DNA of 64,000 nucleotides from Siderastrea siderea. Lineage: Eukaryota; Cnidaria; Anthozoa; Scleractinia; Rhizangiidae. Below are positions 56,509-64,000 of the stretch, piece by piece (positions within the stretch are counted from its first letter, which is position 1; every line of letters begins with the position of its first letter). The position numbers were made by a program, and so were the translations under genes. The notes below the pieces were generated by a model that saw only the letters and a program-made list of their open reading frames with translations, did no database searches and was not told the origin of the DNA. Where the stretch lies: NCBI GenBank assembly GCA_964030785.1, contig OZ034972.1, forward strand, positions 14,207,231 through 14,271,230. Reading direction: 5' to 3'.

Positions 56509-57678
56509 TTAATTTTCATTTCCCAATGCTTTTGCCAAAATTTTATTTAAAATAATTTTAGTTTCATCTTTTTTTTGCGTTTTCGGAATTTTATTTTTTT
56601 AGATTCAGGTGTTATTTTTTCTTTTTTTTTTGTCTTGTATTATTTTACGTATTTGTTTTAAACCTTTTTCAATTGCAATTTCACCAACTTTTTGACCCGC
56701 TTTTTCAGCGATTGTTTTTGTTGCCTTTTCTGCAGTTTTTTTTTTGCAACGTTCTTTGCAGCTCCTGTCAAAACTTTACCAACAGTTGTAAAGGTGTCAT
56801 GTATCAAACCTGACCCTTTAAGTTTATATCGAAAAGTTCCTGTTTTTTTGTCAAAAAATTTTGACCAATTGCTCGGATGATAATCCATTGTTTTATATTT
56901 ATAAAAGAAAAATACTTCAACTTTTTTCATCATCAAACTCATCGCAACGTCTATTCCATTCAGGTCAAGTGGATTGCCTCTTCCGTCTGTAACCCAAACC
57001 CTTATCGATTTTATCACTTTTGAATTCACAGGATGCCAAAGAACACGTTGTGGAGAAATTTGAAATGGATAACTAACTTGAAGATTTGATGTTGAAAAAC
57101 TGAATAAAACATCACTTGACACATTGTTTGATACTCGATTAATCAAGTCTGTATGGATAAAAACCCAATCAACACCTCTTGTAATATTCGGAAGTTTCAG
57201 TCCAACACTATCGCCACTTAAAGTGACTTTTCCATAACCAATCAAATCAGAGAAAGATCCTTGAGTCAAGTCAATCTCATAATCTTCATGAAGCAAAATA
57301 ACCACTCTGTAAACTGTCAAATCGAAATACATATTGAATATGTAATCACTTTTTTCATCTTTTGGATCCACTCTACCAATATGTTTCTGAATATAATTGT
57401 TAATTCTTTTGTAATCATACATTCCATTCTGAAAAGTTAAAGTTTTCCAATCTTTTTCACTTTTTTTTCTTCCAGCGAATTTTATTATTATCATAAGCTG
57501 CATCAATATTATACCATGAATAACTCATTGAGATAATTTCATTCAATGCAGCTTCATACTTTCCTGAATCTAAATTAATCGGAGGATAGAAATTTATTGT
57601 AAAATCATGTGAAACATTTTCATTTTTTTGAATTTTCGCAAGACTTGAGTCAAGCAAAATATCGAAAGCAGTGCTCAT
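56509..57678 (-). pseudogene. Polinton penton/minor capsid protein, frameshifted
   Basis: The minus-strand ATG at 57678 begins MSTAFDILLDSS, followed by DFTINFYPPINL and YEAALNEIISMSYSW, the typical start of the single-jelly-roll vertex protein of Polintons. A frameshift in an A8 run at about 57461-57468 moves the reading into the long frame containing ISPQRVLWHPVNSK and GSGLIHDTFTTVGKVLTGAAKN. Another shift in an A-run near 56740 precedes a lysine-rich tail that ends at TAA 56509-56511, overlapping the upstream alternative Met of the capsid gene. Both breaks are in homopolymers and could be assembly errors or decay. It would form the five-fold vertex that anchors the fibre. Confidence 0.78.
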
Positions 57679-57690
57679 TGTTTTATATAA
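57679..57690 (-). promoter_or_regulatory. TTATATAAAACA motif at penton start
   Basis: On the minus strand TTATATAAAACA abuts the ATG of the penton gene. Similar TATATA-containing sequences sit directly ahead of the zinc-ribbon gene (54046-54055), the minor virion protein and the ATPase, suggesting a shared promoter element. Confidence 0.5.
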
Positions 57691-58123
57691 TAAGTGATAA
57701 TTTTTTCTTTTGTTTTTCATCAATCTCTCCAAGTTCAACAAGTGAATCGAGAAGATATGATACCTGATTTTTTAATTTTATAGAAGTGTTTCCTGCTTCA
57801 ATAGATAGCAAACTTAATTCAAGTATTTCAACTAATTTATCAACATCTTTAACTAAACCACTTCCTGAAGTTTCCCAATCCTGTTCAGAAAAGTCCTCTT
57901 CATTGTCGGAAGGCTCAAGATAAGGTCTTCGGCTCATGACAGCTTTTTCAAGAGGGGTTTGAGTAGTTTTTCTTTTTTCTTGTTTTTTAGGTGGTTTTAA
58001 TTTCATCTTCTTTTCTTGTAATTGTTCAGATAAAGGTTGTGTCCTTTTAAGTAACTTTTCTGCGTGTTCTTGGTTTGCCTTAATTGTTTCGAGTTTAAAT
58101 GCCTCAGCTTTTAGTTTTTCCAC
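57683..58123 (-). CDS. Polinton accessory coiled-coil protein
   Basis: An intact minus-strand frame of 146 codons. The N-terminal 60 residues are charged and helical (MEKLKAEAFKLETIKANQEHAEKL), then a Lys/Pro patch (KLKPPKKQEKRK). The middle is acidic (DNEEDFSEQDW). The last 45 residues form a leucine-rich helical segment ending GEIDEKQKKKL. It has no enzymatic motif. It lies between the acidic PPxY protein and the penton gene, ending 4 bp before the penton start, in the same transcriptional direction. Similar short helical proteins accompany capsid genes in other Polintons. A scaffolding or core role is plausible but unproven. Confidence 0.55.
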   Translation of the reverse strand: MEKLKAEAFKLETIKANQEHAEKLLKRTQPLSEQLQEKKMKLKPPKKQEKRKTTQTPLEKAVMSRRPYLEPSDNEEDFSEQDWETSGSGLVKDVDKLVEILELSLLSIEAGNTSIKLKNQVSYLLDSLVELGEIDEKQKKKLSLII

Positions 58124-58132
58124 ATCATATCC

Positions 58133-58687
58133 TTAGTATTTAGATCCTTTACTTTTTACTTTGTAAGTTGGATCACTTCCATATTTAGCAAGAATACTTT
58201 TAACATTTCTAAGCCGCTTTGATGTTTCTTCCCTTGTTTCATCTTTGGAAGTTCCCGGCATAACAGTTTCTTCCATCAAAGGTGGAGGTGGTAAATCATC
58301 GAATTCTTGATATGCGGGTGGTGGTGTTGAAAGTTTGGGTGTTGTGGATGTTGTGGGTGTTGTTGGTGGTGATGGTGCTGGTGTTGGTGCATCCGGTCTG
58401 AATTCATCACCAAAAGGGTTGGTTCTGTCAAATTCATCCATTGTGTAATCAGGAACTTCCTGCTCCTCTTCTTCTTCTTCTTCTTCTTCTTCTTCTTCTT
58501 CTTCTTCTTCTTCTTCTTCTGCAGTGGCGCTGCTCTTTTCATCAAGTCTTTTTGTGCTTGGTTTAAAAAGCTCCTCCCCTGAAGCTTTATTTATTTTATC
58601 TATTTTGAATTTTTGTTGAATTTCTTCTGTTTCTTCATCTATATCCATTTTTTCTTCAGCCAACTGATGCCACTTTTTTATTGACAT
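58133..58687 (-). CDS. Acidic virion-type protein with poly-Glu run and PPxY motif
   Basis: The minus-strand frame from MSIKKWHQLAEEKMD (ATG 58687; a longer frame upstream overlaps the ATPase and is rejected) has 184 codons. It has an uninterrupted glutamate tract of about 23 residues encoded by a TTC/GAA microsatellite (58462-58520), a Pro/Thr-rich linker, then PPPAYQEF, a PPxY late-domain-like motif, and a basic C-terminus (KYGSDPTYKVKSKGSKY). PPxY motifs recruit NEDD4-type ubiquitin ligases in several virus families and also occur in adenovirus protein VI. Here that use is inference. It starts 33 bp from the divergently transcribed ATPase. Confidence 0.6.
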   Translation of the reverse strand: MSIKKWHQLAEEKMDIDEETEEIQQKFKIDKINKASGEELFKPSTKRLDEKSSATAEEEEEEEEEEEEEEEEEEEQEVPDYTMDEFDRTNPFGDEFRPDAPTPAPSPPTTPTTSTTPKLSTPPPAYQEFDDLPPPPLMEETVMPGTSKDETREETSKRLRNVKSILAKYGSDPTYKVKSKGSKY

Positions 58688-58720
58688 ATTTTTCCAGCGG
58701 AATATATAAAAGCGAAAAAA
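58688..58720. promoter_or_regulatory. 33-bp divergent promoter
   Basis: The only sequence between the start codons of the acidic protein (minus) and the ATPase (plus). It contains TATATAAAA at 58703-58711, 10 bases from the ATPase start, and an AAATATGT-type sequence on the other side. Both genes must draw on it. Confidence 0.55.
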
Positions 58721-59353
58721 ATGAAGCTTCCAAATTATGACACAGGTTCTTCCAAGAGTAACTACGAACAAGGCCACCCTTGTTTACCAGACGATTTTTT
58801 CCGAATGCTAATTTGTGGACCAAGTAATTCTGGCAAAACAAACATATTACTGCATATGCTTTATGAGTTATTGCTGTTTGATAAAATCTACCTCTTCTCA
58901 AAAAACTTGCACCAGGATAAATATCAGTCTCTTTTTCAGTACTTTGCTGAAAATATCAACCCTGAGGTTGGTTATGAAGTTATCGAGGCCCATAGTGATG
59001 AAATTATTCCACTCAAAGAGCTTCCGGTGGACAACCAAAAAATAGTTGTTTTTGATGATATTGTTTGTGAAAGCAACCAAAACAGCATCATTAATTATTT
59101 TTACAACGGGCGGCACAAAAACTGCTGCGTTATTTATCTCACTCAAACTTTTTACAAGGTGCCGAAAAACATCCGTGATAACTGCAGCCATTTTTGTATT
59201 TTAAATTTTCATCCAAGAGAAAACAAACGGATTGCAGACGAGCTAGGTGTGGATCGTGATATTTTAGATAGCGCCACTAATGAAGACTATTCTTTCTTTT
59301 ACTATGACAAGCGCCGAAAATTAATGAAAAAAAATTTTGACGAAGATATATAA
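58721..59353 (+). CDS. ATP: FtsK/HerA (A32-like) genome-packaging ATPase
   Basis: An intact frame of 210 codons from MKLPNYDTGSSK. The Walker A motif is GPSNSGKT (residues 33-40) and Walker B is IVVFDD (107-113). A conserved polar segment, VIYLTQTFYKVPKNIRDNC, follows, as expected for sensor motifs of this ATPase class, with an acidic C-terminus. In Polintons and related viruses this enzyme pumps DNA into the preformed capsid. The length fits the family (about 200-250 residues). No frameshift or stop occurs, unlike most neighbours. The stop codon overlaps the next start (TAATG), indicating translational or evolutionary coupling with the fibre gene. It is divergent from the acidic protein gene. 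Confidence 0.95.
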   Translation: MKLPNYDTGSSKSNYEQGHPCLPDDFFRMLICGPSNSGKTNILLHMLYELLLFDKIYLFSKNLHQDKYQSLFQYFAENINPEVGYEVIEAHSDEIIPLKELPVDNQKIVVFDDIVCESNQNSIINYFYNGRHKNCCVIYLTQTFYKVPKNIRDNCSHFCILNFHPRENKRIADELGVDRDILDSATNEDYSFFYYDKRRKLMKKNFDEDI

Positions 59354-60992
59354 TGGGGTATATCAACAGCCAAATAGGTGGAACTAGCCAAACGATGAGT
59401 GAAAGTGAAAAAGTGGGTCCTCCTGGCCCAGGGGTCCTCCTGGCCCCAAGGGTCCTCCTGGGCCGAAGGGTGACAAAGGCCCAACGGGACCACAAGGTCC
59501 TTATGGACCGAGGGGTGAAAAAGGTCCCGCGGGACCACAAGGACCCCAGGGTCCAAAAGGCGACAAAGGTGATCCTGGGCCTGAGGGTAGTGCCAGCGGT
59601 TCTGCTGATATTGACATGCAAAATAAGTACAATATTTTGCGATTAAAAAGCAATCCTAATCCTATCCACGGTGATCTGTCAAAGGTAATAAACTATCAGG
59701 ACTCGAGAAATATCTTTCTTTCAAAAAAGGAAGGCGGGAAAAAGGAAGGAAGCATTAATATGAATAATAACACAATCTACAACGTAAAAGACCCAGAACA
59801 AGTAGATCAAGCCACAAACAAAAAGTATGTCGATAATCAGCTTGTAAAAAAGCTAGATAAAGCAACCGATATTGATATGAAAAATAATTCGATTATCAAT
59901 CTTGATCTTCCATCAAACCCAAGAGACGCCGTATGTGTCGAGTTTGTTAACAACAGAATTGATGACATGACACAAAAAAAGTTTCTCAAAGTTGATGGCA
60001 CTAACAGTATGACTGGAGACTTGAACTTAAATAATAATAAAATTGTCAACTTACGCACCGATGGCAAAGATCTGAAATCTGCAGTTAATGTTGATTTTAT
60101 GCAAAGTGAAATAACATCTTTGTCTGATCTTGTCAGTCAAACAATTCATGAATCCCATATCACTAGCTCGGCACAAAAAAAGGACGCCTTCAGATACTTG
60201 ATGGAAAACAGTGATGAATCTTCGAGTGAAAATAATATTGAGGTTTTGGGCATCAGAGATTTTCCCGGGTCTCCACATCAAATAAATAAAAAAGCTTACT
60301 TTCTCAAACTCCTGTTTGAAAAAGGCTCACCCAACCAGTACCAGTCACGCCTCGGTTTTAACCTATATAAACTTCCGGTCGGTTACTACACTATGGTTGT
60401 TGAATGGTTTCCACCAGAAATGAATGAGGTGAGTGTAACACCACAAGCCACGACTATTTCAACCAAAACATTCGAAAAGTACACAAAAACAGTTATCCAC
60501 TTTCACAGATGGGGTAGCTCACCCCCGCAATACCTATATCTCGATCTTCACGGTACGGTCCGTAATCCATCATTAATTACAACTGGTCATCTAATTGTTT
60601 ATGGTGTTAAAGAAACAATTTCAAACGTTGATCCAAGTGTCTATGACACCGCCTTTGTTATTGAAAATGGACAAATGGTAATGCAAACAGATCTTTCTTT
60701 AAACGGACATAATTTGAGTGGTTCCATTCATTATATACATGGGTATTTAAATACAAAAAATGGATACGCATTTTTATTAAATGGTTTGGATAAATTATTC
60801 TTTTTAGATGATATTCAAATAGTGAATATAACAGTTTTCTATCTCAAACACAAAAATGAATATCCACCTGTTCATTTAAGAATTAAAAAACATACTCAAA
60901 ATTTAAATAATTCAATACAATCATTCATTTCAAATAATACAACTCGTCTTTCTCGATTGAAAATTAACAAAACTACTCATGGCTATCCATAA
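59353..60992 (+). pseudogene. Collagen-stalked, tail-fibre-like attachment protein (one frameshift)
   Basis: The ATG at 59353 overlaps the ATPase stop. After about 27 codons the reading enters Gly-x-y triplets. A one-base shift at about 59430-59437 (a CCC-AGGGG run) moves it to the frame that stays open to 60992. In that frame about 17 further Gly-x-y triplets form a collagen-like stalk (to about 59600). Next come three repeats of some 45 residues with NNN-IxN(V/L) and (A)(V/T)NKKYVD-like cores, the pattern of phage and giant-virus tail-fibre repeats. A C-terminal region of about 270 residues with many aromatic and beta-type segments is probably the trimeric knob. By analogy it would be a vertex fibre for host binding; this is inferred from architecture only. 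Confidence 0.75.
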
Positions 60993-61117
60993 CGTTTTTG
61001 GTTCCAAAGATGTCCGGTAAAACTCTTATTGCAGGTTTATTGTTGGATTCTTAAAAGTTCGATTTTGCTATAAATCCTAATTTTAGTCATTTTTGCCTCA
61101 TTTTTTTCTCTTCACAG
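60993..61117. other. Polinton right edge and intron end
   Basis: 125 bp between the fibre stop and the acceptor of the next host exon. No inverted counterpart to the left-end palindrome was found here, so the right terminal repeat appears lost. A pyrimidine tract (TTTTTTTCTCTTCACAG) forms the acceptor. Confidence 0.6.
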
Positions 61118-61324
61118 CGAAAACTTGCACTCTGTATTCCGCCCCTAAAAACGGAGCCCTGGTCTGTCGAAAGTACGGCTCGAACCACGTATGCGCAGTG
61201 ATGTGCAAAAGCGGGTCCGACTTTGTCTTTAATCCCCCAATGCTGTACTATTGTAGCTTAGGAGAATAGCAATATTATTCTTTCGGGCCTTACAAGTCGA
61301 GGCTTCCTTGGCCAGACTGCTCAG
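61118..61324 (+). pseudogene. CCP-like exon with one in-frame TAG
   Basis: A TTCACAG acceptor, 207 bases in phase 1-1 and a GTAAGC donor frame another six-cysteine module: C-x12-C-x8-C-x3-C-x15-C and a long last loop ending LPWPDC. The PKNGALVC and CKSGSDF blocks are characteristic of the CCP variant found in SVEP1-type proteins. The frame carries a TAG at 61267-61269, just after the LGE residues of the last loop. By comparison with related modules a tryptophan (TGG) is expected there. One G-to-A change would explain it. It is either the lesion that inactivates the gene, an allele, or a sequencing error. It is the first host exon after the Polinton. Confidence 0.75.
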
Positions 61325-62090
61325 GTAAGCAAATGACGATTCTTGTACTATGATCGCACTGGTACGAATTATGAAAGCAAATTATCAATAACATATTTAT
61401 AATCACCCAAACGGAAATTCGAAACGTCGAGTACATATATGTAAGAAGTGTAAAGCACAAATGATAAAAAATATATACAAATAAGACAAAAATTGAGGTA
61501 TGAGAATCTTAATACGAAATTAACCTTATATTTCGTGAGTTTAGGTACCCAAAGAAATTAAATCCAAAGCTACGAACTCCGCTCCTACGTCGTAGTTTAA
61601 AATAAATAAAATAAGCCCAAAAAAGTATTCTATTGTTCAGTTTCTTCAAGGAATTGTCATTCACACTAAAGACTGGAAAATGAAACCTTTCTCGACGTTT
61701 TGGCGTCTTGGCGGCAGATGGCTTTGTCTTTATGGAGAAGTGAGTGTCAGAAAAAGTCTTTTCTTACTGACGTCGTTAGCTTTGAGCTACCATGGTAACG
61801 AATGTTATCTGTTGCTGCTCCTAAAACAATTTTGCGCTCAGAATTTTCTGTAGAAAGTGAAAAATGTGCGACCGACTTTTCTTTTCTTTTTTTTTTTCAA
61901 GCCTATCAGACATTAACCTTGAGCTGGGCCTGGGCACAATGGCGCGCGGACGTGTGTTCTGAAGCTCCGCACAAAATGGTTTTTTTCTCGCCCAAATGAG
62001 TGAGTCCAGCAGCACTTTCAGACCAAGTAAATGGCTAACGAAACTTAAGGAGCATTCGTTGCGACAGAAGCAGTTTTTTTCTATACCCTC
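61325..62090. other. Intron or LINE 5' region, nothing recognised
   Basis: Sequence between the last host exon and the first retrotransposon frame. The left edge of the LINE is not identifiable, and part of this stretch may be its 5' untranslated region. Confidence 0.45.
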
Positions 62091-62950
62091 ATGGCCAAAA
62101 ATCACAAAAAACGTCCGAAACAAGGATCGAGCTCATCCGTAGATGATGAAGATATGGCCACCTCGAATTGCGAATCTCTACGGAGCTCTATAGATAGTCT
62201 AAACAAAGTGGTGACAGACGGCTTCGCAAACATCCATAGTGATATCGACAATCTTCGCCTCGAATTAAAGACCGAAATCGATTGGAATTAAACGTACTAT
62301 TAAGGATATCGAAAAAAGCCTGGAGAGCACGCAAGAAGATGTCGAAGTTGTAAGGGAGGACGTGAAGAAGGTGACCGAGGATCTTTCAAAGAGCACCAAC
62401 ACCTTGAATGAAAAAATCGTGAAGCTCGAGCAGTTTTCAAAGAGCCCTGAAGTCACTGAAGCCTTGAACGCAAAAATTGCGGAGCTCGAAACCCAACTCA
62501 AGCAGCAGATAGAGGATAACATCAGACTCGAACAGTATACTCGAAGAGAAAACCTTCGCTTCAACAACATTTTGGAAACAGAGGATGAGGACTGCAAATC
62601 AGTTATTCAAAACATTATTCAGCAAATGGAGATTGATTCCTGTACAATACGGTACCATGCTGTGCATCGAATAGGGAAAAAATTGGAAGGAAGACACAGG
62701 CCGATTATTGTGCGTTTTGTAAGTCGTGAAGACAGAGAGCTTGTGTGGTCCAGACGAGGTAAGATTAAACAAATACATCAACTTGAAGAAGCCTACATAA
62801 CGGGGAATTACGCCGGGCGATCCAAAAAGAGAGACAAATCTTAATTAAAGCTATGATGAAAGCTCGAAATGATGGACTAGACAACGTTAAAGTAGTAGGC
62901 AGATTTCTGGTGGTAAACGGTGAGAAATTCGACTGCAGATCGATCCCGGA
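62091..62950 (+). pseudogene. LINE ORF1 (L1 ORF1p-like)
   Basis: From ATG 62091 the first segment is basic then polar (MAKNHKKRPKQGSSSS). A frameshift near 62280 leads into a long heptad-type coiled coil (about 62290-62530). Next come RRENLRFNN and then RPIIVRFVSREDRELVW, matching the RNA-recognition-type domain of L1 ORF1 proteins. Another shift near 62830 reaches the C-terminal GRFLVVNGEKF segment, which ends about 62950. L1 ORF1p trimerises through the coiled coil and coats the retrotransposon RNA. The two shifts mark the copy as dead. No poly-A or target duplication can be seen because the 3' end lies outside the window. Confidence 0.82.
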
Positions 62951-63515
62951 CAGTTTATTTATTTATTTATTTATTTTGCTTCGCCTGGGAGTTACGTATA
63001 TAAAAACATTGAAGACAATTACAAAACCAGGCAGGGACACCACAACAGTAAGAACCAATTACTGTGGGCCCTTGATGTGACTTTAGCTTTAAAAATTAAA
63101 AAAAATGCCTTGAAGGTCTCTGTACTTTGAAAACATATTTGATAAGAAGGGCAACACAGAAGAAATACTGCTTGAGAGGATTTATTTGAATTGTCACCCT
63201 TTAGAATTGCATCCGCAGACTGAAATTTAGAACCGTCTTATGCCGTACAAACTATTTGACATATTTACCTGGTCGGTTTGTGCATACTAATTTTGCAGTT
63301 GCACGAGAAAAATCCATTTTTAGGTGAGATGATGGACAAAACCTCAAGGGGAAAAGGCCCAACAATGGAGAGTTTTTATTTCAGTATGCTGTGCTGCTCT
63401 TCTGTGTGTATATTTAAATCTTTGTTTGTTACGTGTGCGTTAATTCGTTCCCTAGGTATTTGTTCTCACACCGTGGCTACCCAATTTGCAATAGGCAATA
63501 TAAACCCAAACATAA
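62951..63515. mobile_element. Sequence inserted between LINE ORF1 and ORF2
   Basis: The ORF1 reading ends abruptly at CGGACAG, followed by a TTTATTTATTTATTTATTT run and about 540 bp with no LINE-like frame, until ORF2 starts at 63516. A simple-repeat junction of this sort suggests the tail of another, reverse-oriented short element, but its far end was not defined. Confidence 0.4.
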
Positions 63516-64000
63516 ATGAATCTCAGTATCTGTTCTCTTAATGTAAGGGGAATGGGGGAAAATTTGAAAAGACAAGAACTTTTCGACTGGCTTAGAAAGA
63601 AAAACACTCAATTTATATGCTGCAAGAAGTTCACTGTTCTGAAAACACAAATTCCATGTGGTCTGCAGAATGGGGATATAAGACTATTTTTAGTGGACAA
63701 GCTAGCAGTAAGTGTGGGGTCGCCATTTTGTTTAACAACACCTTCAGCTTTAAAATCCGAAAATCCTTCTCTGACCCAAACGGTAGATTCATTATCTGCG
63801 ATATCGAAACAGAACAGAAATGTATTACTTTAGCTACATTATACGCTCCTAATGTTGATGATCCAAAATTTTTTGAGATTGTCTTTGAACATCTGCTCGA
63901 CTTTGAGTGTGACGAAATCATCATAGGCGGAGACTTTAATCTTGTTTTGAACATAGATATGGACAAAAAAGGTGGACTTGCTAGGACAAACAGTAAGTCT
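63516..64000 (+). pseudogene. LINE ORF2 start: AP-type endonuclease, frameshifted
   Basis: The ATG at 63516 begins MNLSICSLNVRGMG, the N-terminal motif of the exonuclease-endonuclease-phosphatase domain that nicks target DNA. A frameshift near 63618 places the catalytic glutamate (LQEVHC) in the next frame, which then stays open to the window end with CGVAILFNN, GRFIICDIE, TLYAPN and GGDFNLV in order. These are the standard endonuclease landmarks of L1-type elements, with all visible catalytic positions kept. The reverse transcriptase is outside the window. Apart from the one shift the frame is well preserved. Confidence 0.88.

Larger units (their letters stand above)
49832..60992. mobile_element. 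Decayed Polinton/Maverick element
   Basis: About 11 kb carries the hallmark Polinton set: protein-primed B-family polymerase, adenovirus-type protease, double-jelly-roll-type and penton-type capsid proteins, and an A32/FtsK-like ATPase, plus accessory virion genes. Genes run as polymerase (+), then a minus-strand block from about 53.4 to 58.7 kb, then ATPase and fibre (+). Missing items are the retroviral-type integrase and a clear right terminal inverted repeat. An internal deletion at about 53436 and many frameshifts mark it as non-functional. It lies in an intron of the plus-strand CCP gene, ending about 125 bp before the exon at 61118. Boundaries are approximate. Confidence 0.9.
62091..64000 (+). 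mobile_element. L1-type non-LTR retrotransposon, cut by window end
   Basis: An ORF1 coiled-coil/RNA-binding protein is followed by an ORF2 that begins with an endonuclease domain. The reverse transcriptase would lie beyond 64000. Both frames carry frameshifts, and about 560 bp of unrelated sequence separates them. Confidence 0.85.

Noticed and set aside
59277..59621. Minus-strand frames over the Gly-x-y block
   Set aside because: They are antisense shadows of the collagen-like repeats.
49832..61117. Retroviral-type integrase of the Polinton
   Set aside because: I looked on both strands for the HHCC and DDE patterns and found none. It is probably lost with the internal deletion or with the missing right end.

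Overview
The window looks like a gene-poor, transposon-packed stretch of an anthozoan cnidarian genome, most likely a stony coral. This is inferred from phase-1 CCP/sushi exons, many short foldback and TIR elements, and a decayed Polinton/Maverick. No bacterial-type gene organisation is present. There is one assembly gap (6801-7000).

Host genes. Two related secreted or receptor-like loci face away from each other. On the minus strand lie a signal-peptide exon (10129-10192) and a CCP exon (2819-3004). On the plus strand lie a signal-peptide exon (15709-15823), a cysteine-rich GCC2/ephrin-receptor-like exon (19035-19195, frameshifted) and CCP exons (21742-21883 broken, 22014-22202 intact, 43450-43644 intact, 61118-61324 with one stop). 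All the full-length CCP exons have phase 1-1 symmetry and share an unusual six-cysteine spacing. A second, decayed copy of the first three exon types lies inside the plus-strand locus (26711-26825, 39851-40011, 41103-41293), so the locus grew by segmental duplication.

Repeats. Two very large inverted duplications dominate the left third: 4059-4948 with 8118-9016, and 11725-13127 with 14118-15540. The second consists of sequence that lies immediately upstream of a signal-peptide exon. Between the first two exons of the decayed copy (26826-39850) sits a nest of insertions, framed by an 11-bp inverted terminal motif at 26915 and 39264. It contains a piggyBac-like TTAA element, at least three TIR elements, several tandem repeats and remnants of a spliced arginine-rich TE gene.

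Polinton. From about 50.0 to 61.0 kb, inside the intron between the last two CCP exons, lies a decayed Polinton. It carries a protein-primed DNA polymerase B remnant, a zinc-ribbon mini-protein, a parvovirus-type phospholipase A2 remnant, an adenovirus-type protease, a minor virion protein, major and penton-type capsid proteins, two small structural-type proteins, an intact FtsK/A32-like packaging ATPase, and a collagen-stalked fibre-like protein. One internal deletion at about 53436 removed the end of the polymerase and the end of the phospholipase together. No integrase and no convincing right terminal repeat are visible. The surviving set is essentially a virion assembly and attachment module, which supports descent from a virus-like element.

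Right edge. From about 62.1 kb to the window end runs an L1-type non-LTR retrotransposon with an ORF1 and the start of an endonuclease-bearing ORF2. Both are frameshifted, and unrelated sequence is inserted between them. All family names rest on motif recognition by eye; no database search was possible.
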